The notes beneath the pieces were generated by a model. That model had not been told where the DNA came from and did not search any database. It saw only the letters and a list, made by a program, of their open reading frames with translations. Positions 1 through 6,556 of a DNA stretch of 17,347 nt are shown here, one piece after another; the first letter of the stretch is position 1; every line of letters starts with the position of its first letter. The DNA is taken from NCBI GenBank assembly GCA_946611595.1, contig CAMODY010000018.1, forward strand, positions 1 to 17,347. Reading direction: 5' to 3'. This stretch comes from an uncultured Clostridia bacterium. Lineage in GTDB: Bacteria > Bacillota > Clostridia > Lachnospirales > Lachnospiraceae. The translations under genes and the position numbers were made by a program.

Positions 1-696
1 ATGATTTTTATCACCGGCGATACCCATCGACTGATGGATGTGCAGAAAATTGATATCGACAACTTCCCGGAGCAAAAGCTCCTTACGAAAGATGACTATC
101 TGATCATCTGCGGCGATTTTGGCGGCGTCTGGAGTGGCGACGAAAAGGACGCGGATGTTCTTGATATGCACGAGGCGCGTAATTATACGACGCTTTTTGT
201 TGCCGGCAATCATGAAAATTATGATGCGCTGAATTCCTATCCGGTTGAGATGTGGAACGGCGGTAAAGTTCATAAAATCAGACCGCATGTGATCCATCTG
301 ATGAATGGCCAGGTGTACGAGATCGACGGCAGCCGCTTCTTTGTTATGGGCGGCGCAACAAGTGTTGATAAGATGTGGCGTGAGGAGGGCATCAGCTGGT
401 GGCCGCAGGAAGAACCTTCGGAGGCTGAGTTCAAAGAGGCGTTCGACAACCTCGCAGCAGTACAGAATAACATCAACTACATCATTACGCACACGCTCCC
501 GGAGAAAGTTCGTGACATTGTTTTCTCGGTCTACAGCGATTATCTGAATTACGACAGCGGAGTGGAGAAGTTCCTGAACCTGATCATGGAGAATATTTAC
601 TATGATAAATGGTACTGTGGACACATCCATATCGACCGCGAGTACCCGGAGTACAAACTGCGCGTTTTGTATAATGGAGTGGTGAAACTGAAATAA
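1..696 (+). CDS. Metallophosphoesterase (calcineurin-like phosphohydrolase)
   Basis: Predicted cytoplasmic two-metal phosphohydrolase of 231 aa. The metal-binding motifs of the calcineurin-like superfamily appear in order: GDTHR (D7, H9), GDFGG (D39), GNHE (N70, H71), THTLP (H164) and GHIH (H208, H210). They supply all the usual metal ligands, so the enzyme should be active. There is no signal peptide or membrane segment. The length fits small stand-alone members of the superfamily, and the start is plausible because MIFITGDTH is the usual N-terminal beta strand. The window begins exactly at this ATG, so its ribosome binding site and any upstream partner cannot be seen. The substrate cannot be told from sequence; phosphodiester or phosphoprotein cleavage are both possible. 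A terminator follows the stop codon directly. Confidence 0.9.
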   Translation: MIFITGDTHRLMDVQKIDIDNFPEQKLLTKDDYLIICGDFGGVWSGDEKDADVLDMHEARNYTTLFVAGNHENYDALNSYPVEMWNGGKVHKIRPHVIHLMNGQVYEIDGSRFFVMGGATSVDKMWREEGISWWPQEEPSEAEFKEAFDNLAAVQNNINYIITHTLPEKVRDIVFSVYSDYLNYDSGVEKFLNLIMENIYYDKWYCGHIHIDREYPEYKLRVLYNGVVKLK

Positions 697-701
697 GACT
701 T

Positions 702-727
702 AAATGGCAGGGAGACCTGCCATTTTT
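702..727 (+). terminator. Intrinsic terminator after the metallophosphoesterase gene
   Basis: A 10-bp perfect stem (AAATGGCAGG at 702-711, CCTGCCATTT at 716-725) closes a GAGA loop, and the 3' arm merges into a short T run. It begins 6 nt after the stop codon, the normal place for Rho-independent termination of this gene. Confidence 0.85.
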
Positions 728-774
728 GCTTGACGCCTAGATTGGACTCATGACCTTTCTAAACATTGATTACA

Positions 775-867
775 GGGTCATGAGACAAAGTTAGCCGTCA
801 TGTAAAGCAATTTTAAGGGTCATGAGACAAAGTTAGCCGTCATGTAAAGCAATTTTAAGGGTCATGA
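775..867. repeat. 42-bp tandem repeat built of alternating GTCATG half-units
   Basis: Two perfect 42-bp copies (775-816 and 817-858) are followed by the first nine bases of a third (859-867). Each copy splits into two half-units that begin with GTCATG, at 777, 797, 819, 839 and 861. The steps are 20, 22, 20 and 22 bp. An inverted TCATGACC occurs at 748-755. No open reading frame of note covers the region. The array lies between the metallophosphoesterase terminator and the tRNA terminator and has no obvious promoter role. Confidence 0.9.
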
Positions 868-890
868 CTCTAATTTAGTATCACAGGCAT

Positions 891-919
891 AAAAAAAGAT
901 GACCTCAAGGTCATCTTTT
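891..919 (-). terminator. Intrinsic terminator of the tRNA-Glu gene, possibly bidirectional
   Basis: An inverted repeat GATGACC/GGTCATC around a 4-nt loop is flanked by seven A residues on the left and TTTT on the right. Read on the minus strand it is a stem followed by TTTTTTT, 8 nt past the tRNA 3' end. On the plus strand it could also terminate, more weakly. Confidence 0.8.
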
Positions 920-926
920 CTATTAG

Positions 927-998
927 CAGCTCGTACGAGAATTGAACTCGTGATTCCGCCTTGAGAGGGCGGCGTCTTAACCACTTGACCAACGAGCC
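927..998 (-). tRNA. tRNA-Glu, anticodon CUC
   Basis: The 72-nt gene folds as a complete cloverleaf. The acceptor stem is GGCTCGT with ACGAGCT, the D arm is GTC/GAC, and the anticodon stem CCGCC/GGCGG closes the loop CTCTCAA, giving anticodon CTC (reads GAG). The T arm is ACGAG/CTCGT with loop TTCAATT. The discriminator is G73 and CCA is not encoded. The first acceptor pair is a G1-U72 wobble, the only irregular point. The gene has its own promoter (1019-1047) and terminator and is divergent from the transporter genes. Confidence 0.93.
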
Positions 999-1018
999 AT
1001 GCGCTTACGTGCTTTGCT

Positions 1019-1047
1019 AGTATAATGGAAAGCTAAACAAATTTCAA
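1019..1047 (-). promoter_or_regulatory. Sigma70-type promoter of tRNA-Glu
   Basis: On the minus strand, TTGAAA (1047-1042) and TATACT (1024-1019) are separated by exactly 17 nt. The expected start site is near 1012, leaving a leader of about 14 nt before the mature tRNA 5' end at 998. Confidence 0.75.
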
Positions 1048-1089
1048 GAACTATTTTTATTAATTCAACAGTTCTTCGATGATTGTATG

Positions 1090-1118
1090 TGGACACTAAA
1101 AAAATGATATGTTAAAAT
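1090..1118 (+). promoter_or_regulatory. Sigma70-type promoter of the first OFA transporter
   Basis: TGGACA (1090-1095) and TAAAAT (1113-1118) are separated by 17 nt, and TGT directly before the -10 makes it an extended -10. The start codon is 46 nt further on. It is divergent from the tRNA promoter, with about 42 bp between the two -35 boxes. Confidence 0.7.
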
Positions 1119-1163
1119 CCAAAAGTTAAATAATTCAGTAATTATTAATAGAGGTAGAGAATT

Positions 1164-2474
1164 ATGAAAAAACCATTAAATCGTTGGGTCTTGGCCATTG
1201 TCGGCGTTATTGTTCTTGTCTTTGCCGGCATGGTTTATGCATGGACAGTTTTGTCTGCTCCGATCGCTGCAATGTATCCGGAATGGACTAAGGCGCAGCT
1301 TTCTTTAACATTCACCTTAGTAATGTTCTGCTTTTGTATCGGCGGCTTCCTTGGAGGCGTATTATCCAAGAAAGTGAAACCTGCATACATTTTAATCTTA
1401 GCAGCTATTTTATTTATCCTTGGCTTCTTTATTGCAAGCCGCGCAACAAGCCTGATCGTGCTTTATCTCGGCTTTGGTGTACTTGCAGGCTTTGGCTCAG
1501 GATTTGCTTATAACGCTGTCATGACCTTTGTCGGCAAATGGTTCCCGGATAAACAGGGCCTCATTTCCGGTATCCTTCTGATGGGATTCGGTATTGGTGC
1601 TTTCATTATCGGTAAAATCTATACCGCGGTTACACCTTCTGATGGCGGCCCGGCATGGAGAACCTCTTTCCTTATTTTAGGTATCATCACAGCTGTTATC
1701 GTTGCTGTTTCTGCTTTCTTTATTTTCGCACCGCCGGCTGGCTGGGTTGCTCCGGCACCGAAGAAAGAAAGCGCAAAGAAGCCGGTTCAGTCTTATGAAG
1801 AGATCAATACGATCACAATGTTCAAGAGATCTTCTTTCTGGCTGTTCTTTATCTGGGCGACCTTCCTTTCCGCTGCAGGTCTGATGGTTGTATCCCAGGG
1901 TACACCGATGGCAATGGAATCCATGAAGATCACTGCTGAAAGTGCAACAGCTGCACAGATGGGATCCATCGCAACCATCGTTGGTCTGATCTCCATCTTC
2001 AACGGAATCGGACGTATCATCTTTGGAGCACTCTTCGATAAGATTGGACGTTTCTGGACCATGCTTCTTGGCGGAATCGTCTTCATCGTAGCAATGCTTC
2101 TTGTAATCTGGGCACTGAAGAGCCACAGCTCCGTTATCCTTGTTATTGCATACATCGCTTCCGGACTTGGATACGGCTGCGTTACCCCGACGAACTCGGC
2201 ATTTGCCAGCAAGTTCTACGGCATGAAGAACTATCCGGTCAACCTGCCGATCATCAACATGAACCTGCTGATCGCATCCTTCGGATCAACACTCGCAGGT
2301 GCTGTATATGATTCCACCGGATCCTATGTAACGGTTATTATCCTGGTTCTCGGGCTGCTTGTAGTAGGAACGATCCTTTCCTTCTTCATCCGCAAGCCGA
2401 AGAATCCGCAGGGCTTGGAACCGGAAGTAGTTGAACCGGAAGCTATCGAAACTGAAGCTGCGAAAGCGGAATAA
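1164..2474 (+). CDS. OFA-family MFS transporter, paralog 1 of 3
   Basis: Integral membrane secondary transporter of 436 aa with about 12 hydrophobic helices, in the oxalate/formate antiporter branch of the major facilitator superfamily. Recognisable features are the N-terminal WVLAIVGVIVL...YAWTVLS block, the FVGKWFPDKQGLISG loop, and the motif-A-like GRIIFGALFDKIGR in the second half. The intramembrane Arg expected for an anion transporter is R284. The helix-11 position that is Lys377 in paralogs 2 and 3 is T376 here. The C-terminal tail is rich in acidic residues (EPEVVEPEAIE), unlike the KKPK-type tails of its neighbours. The start is supported by GAGGTAGAG upstream. Family members carry oxalate, formate, lactate or other small carboxylates; the substrate is not predictable here. 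Confidence 0.9.
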   Translation: MKKPLNRWVLAIVGVIVLVFAGMVYAWTVLSAPIAAMYPEWTKAQLSLTFTLVMFCFCIGGFLGGVLSKKVKPAYILILAAILFILGFFIASRATSLIVLYLGFGVLAGFGSGFAYNAVMTFVGKWFPDKQGLISGILLMGFGIGAFIIGKIYTAVTPSDGGPAWRTSFLILGIITAVIVAVSAFFIFAPPAGWVAPAPKKESAKKPVQSYEEINTITMFKRSSFWLFFIWATFLSAAGLMVVSQGTPMAMESMKITAESATAAQMGSIATIVGLISIFNGIGRIIFGALFDKIGRFWTMLLGGIVFIVAMLLVIWALKSHSSVILVIAYIASGLGYGCVTPTNSAFASKFYGMKNYPVNLPIINMNLLIASFGSTLAGAVYDSTGSYVTVIILVLGLLVVGTILSFFIRKPKNPQGLEPEVVEPEAIETEAAKAE

Positions 2475-2496
2475 TATTTGAATTACGAACCTGAAC

Positions 2497-2529
2497 ACTC
2501 CTGCCAAAATGGCAGGAGTATGGTTTTTT
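2497..2529 (+). terminator. Intrinsic terminator between transporter paralogs 1 and 2
   Basis: A perfect 10-bp stem (ACTCCTGCCA at 2497-2506, TGGCAGGAGT at 2510-2519) has a 3-nt AAA loop. A run of six T follows after 4 nt. It ends one base before the AAGGA ribosome binding site (2531-2535) of the next gene, so it could act as a leader attenuator as well as a terminator. Confidence 0.8.
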
Positions 2530-2541
2530 AAAGGATAAGAT

Positions 2542-3822
2542 ATGAACAAAGCATTACCTCGTTCTATATATGCTATATTCGGCGTTATCGTCCTGCTGTT
2601 TGCAGGACTCGTATACGCATGGACGACGTTTTCAAAACCGCTTGCTAATATCTGGAGCCAGTCTGCACTGACATGGACATCCACGATCGTTATGTCCTTT
2701 TTTTGTATTGGTGGATTGATCAGTGGAATCCTTCAGAAGAAAGGTGTAAACATCAAAGTCATCCTGATTCTTGGGGCAGTCCTTATGCTTGCAGGCTTTG
2801 CTATCTCCGGCCTTTTAGGAAAGGCAACCGGCTCAATCCTCTTTATCTATATTGGATTCGGTCTTTTAGGAGGTCTTGGTGCGGGATTTGCCTACAACGT
2901 GATCTTAAGCGCAGTAGGCAGTTGGTTCCCGGATAAACAGGGATTCATCTCCGGAATCCTGCTTATGGGATTTGGAATCAGTTCCTTCCTTATGGGATTT
3001 CTGTATGCGGCAAACGTGGATCAGATGGACGGAAAGGGTGGAATCCCCTGGTACATCTGTTTCCTGGCGATTGGAATCGGCTGCTTTGTTTTCCTTTTGC
3101 TTGGCGCCATTTTTGTTAAGAAACCTGGTCCGGACTTTGTTGCACCGGTTCCGAAAACAGGGGCAAAAGTTAAAAACACAACAGTGCCGTTTGAAGATGT
3201 TCCGACTTCCAATATGGTAAGAAGGGCAAACTTCTGGCTGATGTTTACTTGGGCGCTGTTTACTTCTGTTGCGGGCTTTGCCGTCGTATTCCTCGGAACG
3301 CCGATTGCAACGGCAGCAGTCCCATCCTTAAATGACAATGCAAGTCTGCTGGCGATCATTGTTGGCCTGATCTCCATATTCAACGGAATCGGCCGTATCA
3401 TTTTCGGCAGCATGTTTGATAAAATCGGCTATAAAGCAACGCTGCTGACGGTTTGTATTGTATTTATCATTGCCATGGGCATCATCATTCTTGCCATGGT
3501 AACAGGAAGTGTGATCTTCCTTATTATCGGTTATATTTTGACCGGACTTCCGTTTGGCGGCGTCACGACGAGCCAGTCGGCATTTTGCAACAAGTTCTTT
3601 GGCGCAAAGCATTATGCGCAGAATCTGCCGATCATGGTCCTGGTTCTCTTGCCTGCATCTTTTGGAACGAAACTGGTACAGGCAGTGCAGAGCGGACTGA
3701 TGAGCGGAGGAATGGAAAACAACGAAGCATATATCGTTGTGCTTGCAGGAGTTGCAGCTGTCTGCATTATCGCAGGAATCGTTGCTTTGTTTATTAAAAA
3801 GCCGAAGGTGGCTGAATCATAA
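2542..3822 (+). CDS. OFA-family MFS transporter, paralog 2 of 3
   Basis: Twelve-helix transporter of 426 aa. By eye about three quarters identical to paralog 3 over the first 85 residues and clearly more distant from paralog 1. It shares YAWTTFSKPL in helix 1, the WFPDKQGFISGILLMGFG loop, R285 in FNGIGRIIFGSMFDKIG, and K377 in helix 11 (SFGTKLVQAV). Helix 11 reads PIMVLVLLPASFG, where paralogs 1 and 3 have a polar MNLLIASFG. That is the most marked difference from its near twin and might change specificity. The ATG is 6 nt after AAGGA. No convincing promoter lies between the upstream terminator and this gene, so transcription probably reads through from paralog 1 or starts inside it. Confidence 0.9.
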   Translation: MNKALPRSIYAIFGVIVLLFAGLVYAWTTFSKPLANIWSQSALTWTSTIVMSFFCIGGLISGILQKKGVNIKVILILGAVLMLAGFAISGLLGKATGSILFIYIGFGLLGGLGAGFAYNVILSAVGSWFPDKQGFISGILLMGFGISSFLMGFLYAANVDQMDGKGGIPWYICFLAIGIGCFVFLLLGAIFVKKPGPDFVAPVPKTGAKVKNTTVPFEDVPTSNMVRRANFWLMFTWALFTSVAGFAVVFLGTPIATAAVPSLNDNASLLAIIVGLISIFNGIGRIIFGSMFDKIGYKATLLTVCIVFIIAMGIIILAMVTGSVIFLIIGYILTGLPFGGVTTSQSAFCNKFFGAKHYAQNLPIMVLVLLPASFGTKLVQAVQSGLMSGGMENNEAYIVVLAGVAAVCIIAGIVALFIKKPKVAES

Positions 3823-3853
3823 ATTTGTTTGTCATCGATCCGATTTTATTGAT

Positions 3854-3862
3854 TGATATAAT
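3854..3862 (+). promoter_or_regulatory. Extended -10 promoter of transporter paralog 3
   Basis: TGATATAAT is a perfect TGn plus TATAAT extended -10 element, 52 nt before the start codon. No good -35 box stands at 16-18 nt (TTGTCA at 3829-3834 would need a 22-nt spacer), which is typical of extended -10 promoters. Confidence 0.6.
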
Positions 3863-3914
3863 CTAAAATCCAGAATCGACAGAATATATTAACTTTAAAA
3901 AGGAGCATTATTCA

Positions 3915-5201
3915 ATGAACAAAACGTTACCTCGTACAGTCTATGCAGTTATGGGCGTTATCGTCATGCTGTTTGCAGGTCTCGTCTATGCATGGACAAC
4001 ATTTTCAAAACCACTTACTAATATCTGGTCACAGGGTTCTCTTACCTGGACCTCAACCATTGTTATGGCATTTTACTGCATCGGCGCGCTGCTCGGCGGT
4101 ATCCTGCAGAAGAGAGGTGTGAATTTAAGATTCAACCTGATCCTTTCTGCTGTTTTGATGCTGGCAGGCTTCCTGATTGCAGGCTTTGTCGGAAATGCAA
4201 CAGAGTCTATTATCGTTATTTATATCGGCTTTGGTGCGTTAGGCGGCTTTGGTGCCGGTATGGCTTATAACGCTGTATTGAGCGCGGTAGGCGGCTGGTA
4301 TCCGGACAAACAGGGATTTATTTCCGGCGTCCTTTTGATGGGATTTGGTATCAGTGCTTTCCTGATGGGTCTTCTGTATGCTTCCATGGTTGATCAGATG
4401 GATGGAAACGGCGGAACTCCATGGTATATCTTATTCCTTGCTATCGGTATCGGCTGCTTTGTTTTCATCTTTATTGGCGCTTTCATCATCAAGAAACCTG
4501 GCCCGGGCTTCGTAGCTCCGGCTCCGAAAAAGGAGAAAAAGAATAAAAACTCTACAGCACCTTATGAAGATGTTGAAACTTCTAAGATGCTTAAGAGAAC
4601 AAGTTTCTGGCTTATGTTCATTTGGGCAATCCTGACCTCTGTTGCAGGTCTTGCGGTTGTATTCCTTGGAACCCCGATCGCAACGGCAGCTGTTCCGTCA
4701 TTAAACAATAACCCGGGACTCTTAGCAATCATCGTAGGTCTGATTTCCATCTTTAACGGTATCGGACGTATTATCTTCGGCGCTCTCTTTGATAAAGCCG
4801 GATATAAGCTGACACTGGTCATCGTCTGCATTATGTTCATCATTTCCATGGGCATCATTATTCTTGCGATGGTAACCGGAAGCCAGGTCGTTCTGATCAT
4901 TGCTTACATCGTTACCGGTCTTTCCTACGGCGGTGTTACACCTAGCCAGTCCGCATTCGTTAACAAGTTCTACGGAGCAAAATACTATGCGGTCAACATG
5001 CCGCTTATGACCATGAACCTTCTGATCGCTTCCTTCGGAACAAAGCTGGTTCAGGCAGTGCAGAGTGGTCTTATGGATGGCGGAATGACAAATGCAGGAG
5101 CTTATATGATCGTTCTTGCAGGCGTTGCTGCTATCTGCGTGATCGCGGGCATTGTTGCTCTGTTTATTAAAAAACCGAAAGTTGCAGAGGAGCAAAATTA
5201 A
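3915..5201 (+). CDS. OFA-family MFS transporter, paralog 3 of 3
   Basis: Twelve-helix transporter of 428 aa, near twin of paralog 2 (YAWTTFSKPL, WTSTIVMAFYCIG, YPDKQGFISG, SFGTKLVQAVQSGLM). R285 in FNGIGRIIFGALFDKAG and K377 in helix 11 are both present. It keeps the MNLLIASFG version of helix 11 also found in paralog 1. The cytoplasmic tail is short and basic (IKKPKVAEEQN). AGGAG lies 9 nt before the ATG, and an extended -10 promoter precedes it, so it can be expressed independently of its upstream copies. The small gene cluster after it begins 65 nt downstream without a clear terminator, so some read-through is possible. Confidence 0.9.
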   Translation: MNKTLPRTVYAVMGVIVMLFAGLVYAWTTFSKPLTNIWSQGSLTWTSTIVMAFYCIGALLGGILQKRGVNLRFNLILSAVLMLAGFLIAGFVGNATESIIVIYIGFGALGGFGAGMAYNAVLSAVGGWYPDKQGFISGVLLMGFGISAFLMGLLYASMVDQMDGNGGTPWYILFLAIGIGCFVFIFIGAFIIKKPGPGFVAPAPKKEKKNKNSTAPYEDVETSKMLKRTSFWLMFIWAILTSVAGLAVVFLGTPIATAAVPSLNNNPGLLAIIVGLISIFNGIGRIIFGALFDKAGYKLTLVIVCIMFIISMGIIILAMVTGSQVVLIIAYIVTGLSYGGVTPSQSAFVNKFYGAKYYAVNMPLMTMNLLIASFGTKLVQAVQSGLMDGGMTNAGAYMIVLAGVAAICVIAGIVALFIKKPKVAEEQN

Positions 5202-5206
5202 GTTTT

Positions 5207-5242
5207 AAATAGTTTTATTTCACCTAAATGTGGAAACTATTT
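5207..5242. other. Hairpin between transporter 3 and the TSCPD gene
   Basis: AAATAGTTT (5207-5215) and AAACTATTT (5234-5242) form a 9-bp stem around an 18-nt loop that contains a small inner CAC/GTG pairing. No T run follows, so it is not a standard terminator. It may be an mRNA processing or leader structure, or chance in AT-rich DNA. Confidence 0.4.
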
Positions 5243-5266
5243 GGGAGTAATAGAAAGGGGATAGAG

Positions 5267-5527
5267 ATGAGATATACTTATAAAACAAAAGGCACCTGTG
5301 CCGTTGCCATCTCTTTTGATTTAGATGGTGATAAGGTCTCAAACGTTGAGTTCCTTGGCGGATGCAACGGGAATCTGAAAGCAATCTCAACTTTGGTAGA
5401 TGGCATGAGTGTTGATGAGATCGAGACCAAGCTGAAGGGTATTGAGTGCGGCCGAAAAGGAACCAGCTGCTCCGACCAGTTTGCCCGCGGCGTAAGAGAG
5501 GCTTATAATAAAGTACAGGCAGAATAA
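5267..5527 (+). CDS. TSCPD domain protein (TIGR03905-like)
   Basis: Small cytoplasmic protein of 86 aa that is essentially a single TSCPD domain, a cysteine-containing fold also found at the C-terminus of B12-dependent ribonucleotide reductases. Conserved features are GGCNGNLKAI (C33) and CGRKGTSCSDQ (C61, C68), plus C11; the four Cys could bind metal. The name-giving TSCPD motif reads TSCSD. The start is placed at 5267 because AAGGGG lies 6 nt before it; an in-frame ATG at 5228 would add 13 residues without a ribosome binding site. Stand-alone members have no established function. It is 46 nt upstream of the next gene and probably cotranscribed. Confidence 0.82.
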   Translation: MRYTYKTKGTCAVAISFDLDGDKVSNVEFLGGCNGNLKAISTLVDGMSVDEIETKLKGIECGRKGTSCSDQFARGVREAYNKVQAE

Positions 5528-5539
5528 TAAATACATTGG

Positions 5540-5558
5540 TTCGGCGAAACAAGCCGAA
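5540..5558 (+). promoter_or_regulatory. Hairpin adjoining the ribosome binding site of the DUF4003-like gene
   Basis: TTCGGC (5540-5545) and GCCGAA (5553-5558) form a 6-bp stem around a 7-nt loop. The 3' arm runs into the AAGGAAAGGA Shine-Dalgarno region (5557-5566). It could modulate translation or stabilise the mRNA; there is no T run for termination. Confidence 0.4.
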
Positions 5559-5573
5559 GGAAAGGATGATAAT

Positions 5574-6545
5574 ATGGATGCAAAATTACAGGCACGTTGT
5601 GAACGACAGGTCGAGATTGAAAAATCCCTCAGAAATCTTGCTACAGGAGAAGCTGAGGAAACACACAAAATTGGTGCCCTTTTATACAACGCATTAGGTA
5701 TCACGGAAGATGACGACAAACTTGAAGCATGCAGAAAGATCCTGCTGACGAAGCAAGGTTTCTTTGCAAATCTTGGCGGAGTTCTTCGTGCATTGCTCGT
5801 GCTTAAGATGTCTCTGGCTGATGATGCGGAGAAATATATTGATGGTGTTATTGATGTTCACGACAAGCTGACTAAAGATGCAGCGATTGCAGGTCTTTTC
5901 AGTATTTTGACAGCTGTCATCATTTATGATGAACGTGGTGACCAGGATATTGATGCCGTAATTCCGCAGGTACAGCAGATGTTTAAGGAAGTACAGACAT
6001 ACAATGCGCCGCTTGCGAACGATTCCGACCTGGCTTATATCGCTTTAATGCTTCTTTCCGGAAAGGCAGATAAGAAGATCGAAGTTGAAAAGGAAGAAAT
6101 CTTTAAAGCTTTCAGAAATAAGTTCCAGCTTGCACTTGATGCTGCACAGGCGTCAACACTTGTACTGATCACAAGTAACAAGCCGGCGGAAGAGAAAGTG
6201 AATAAGTTTGCCGCTCTTTATGAGGATCTTAAAGAAGCCGGACATGCAACATCCACAAAACGCTGTATTTCCATTTATGGCGCATTTACAGATATCGAAG
6301 CGGATCATGATGAACTCGTACAGACGATCTGCGAAGTTGATAAATATATGAAGAGCAAGAAAGGCTATGGAGCTTTCTCCATCAGTGCAGATTTCCGTAG
6401 GATCATGGCTGCAACGCTTACACTGCAGTATTATACGATTGATGTTCCGGAAACGAAGAATCCGGGCACATATACGCTCTCTACCGGTATTTCCATTGAA
6501 GCACTCTTGTTTATCATTCTGATGAGTATCGTGGCTGTGAACTAA
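5574..6545 (+). CDS. DUF4003-like protein of unknown function
   Basis: Mostly alpha-helical protein of 323 aa. Overall length and pattern (an amphipathic helical array and a late FSISADFRRIMAATL segment) resemble the DUF4003 family of Firmicutes, an assignment made by eye and only moderately sure. No catalytic motif is recognisable. There is no signal peptide, but the last 17 residues (SIEALLFIILMSIVAVN) are hydrophobic and could form a membrane tail or an amphipathic closing helix. The ribosome binding site AGGAAAGGA lies just before the ATG. It sits between the TSCPD gene (46 nt) and the PanE-family gene (11 nt), suggesting one transcript. No function can be proposed from the sequence. Confidence 0.75.
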   Translation: MDAKLQARCERQVEIEKSLRNLATGEAEETHKIGALLYNALGITEDDDKLEACRKILLTKQGFFANLGGVLRALLVLKMSLADDAEKYIDGVIDVHDKLTKDAAIAGLFSILTAVIIYDERGDQDIDAVIPQVQQMFKEVQTYNAPLANDSDLAYIALMLLSGKADKKIEVEKEEIFKAFRNKFQLALDAAQASTLVLITSNKPAEEKVNKFAALYEDLKEAGHATSTKRCISIYGAFTDIEADHDELVQTICEVDKYMKSKKGYGAFSISADFRRIMAATLTLQYYTIDVPETKNPGTYTLSTGISIEALLFIILMSIVAVN

Positions 6546-6556
6546 TTGAGGAATAT

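Noticed and set aside
775..867. CRISPR-like direct repeats
   Set aside because: The repeats are contiguous 42-bp units with no unique spacers, and no cas genes are present.
4722..5195. 157-codon minus-strand frame within transporter 3
   Set aside because: It is a shadow of the coding strand; similar shadows occur at the same place in the other two paralogs and none has a start signal.
5228..5266. Upstream ATG for the TSCPD protein
   Set aside because: No Shine-Dalgarno sequence precedes it and the added residues are not part of the domain; AAGGGG supports the start at 5267.
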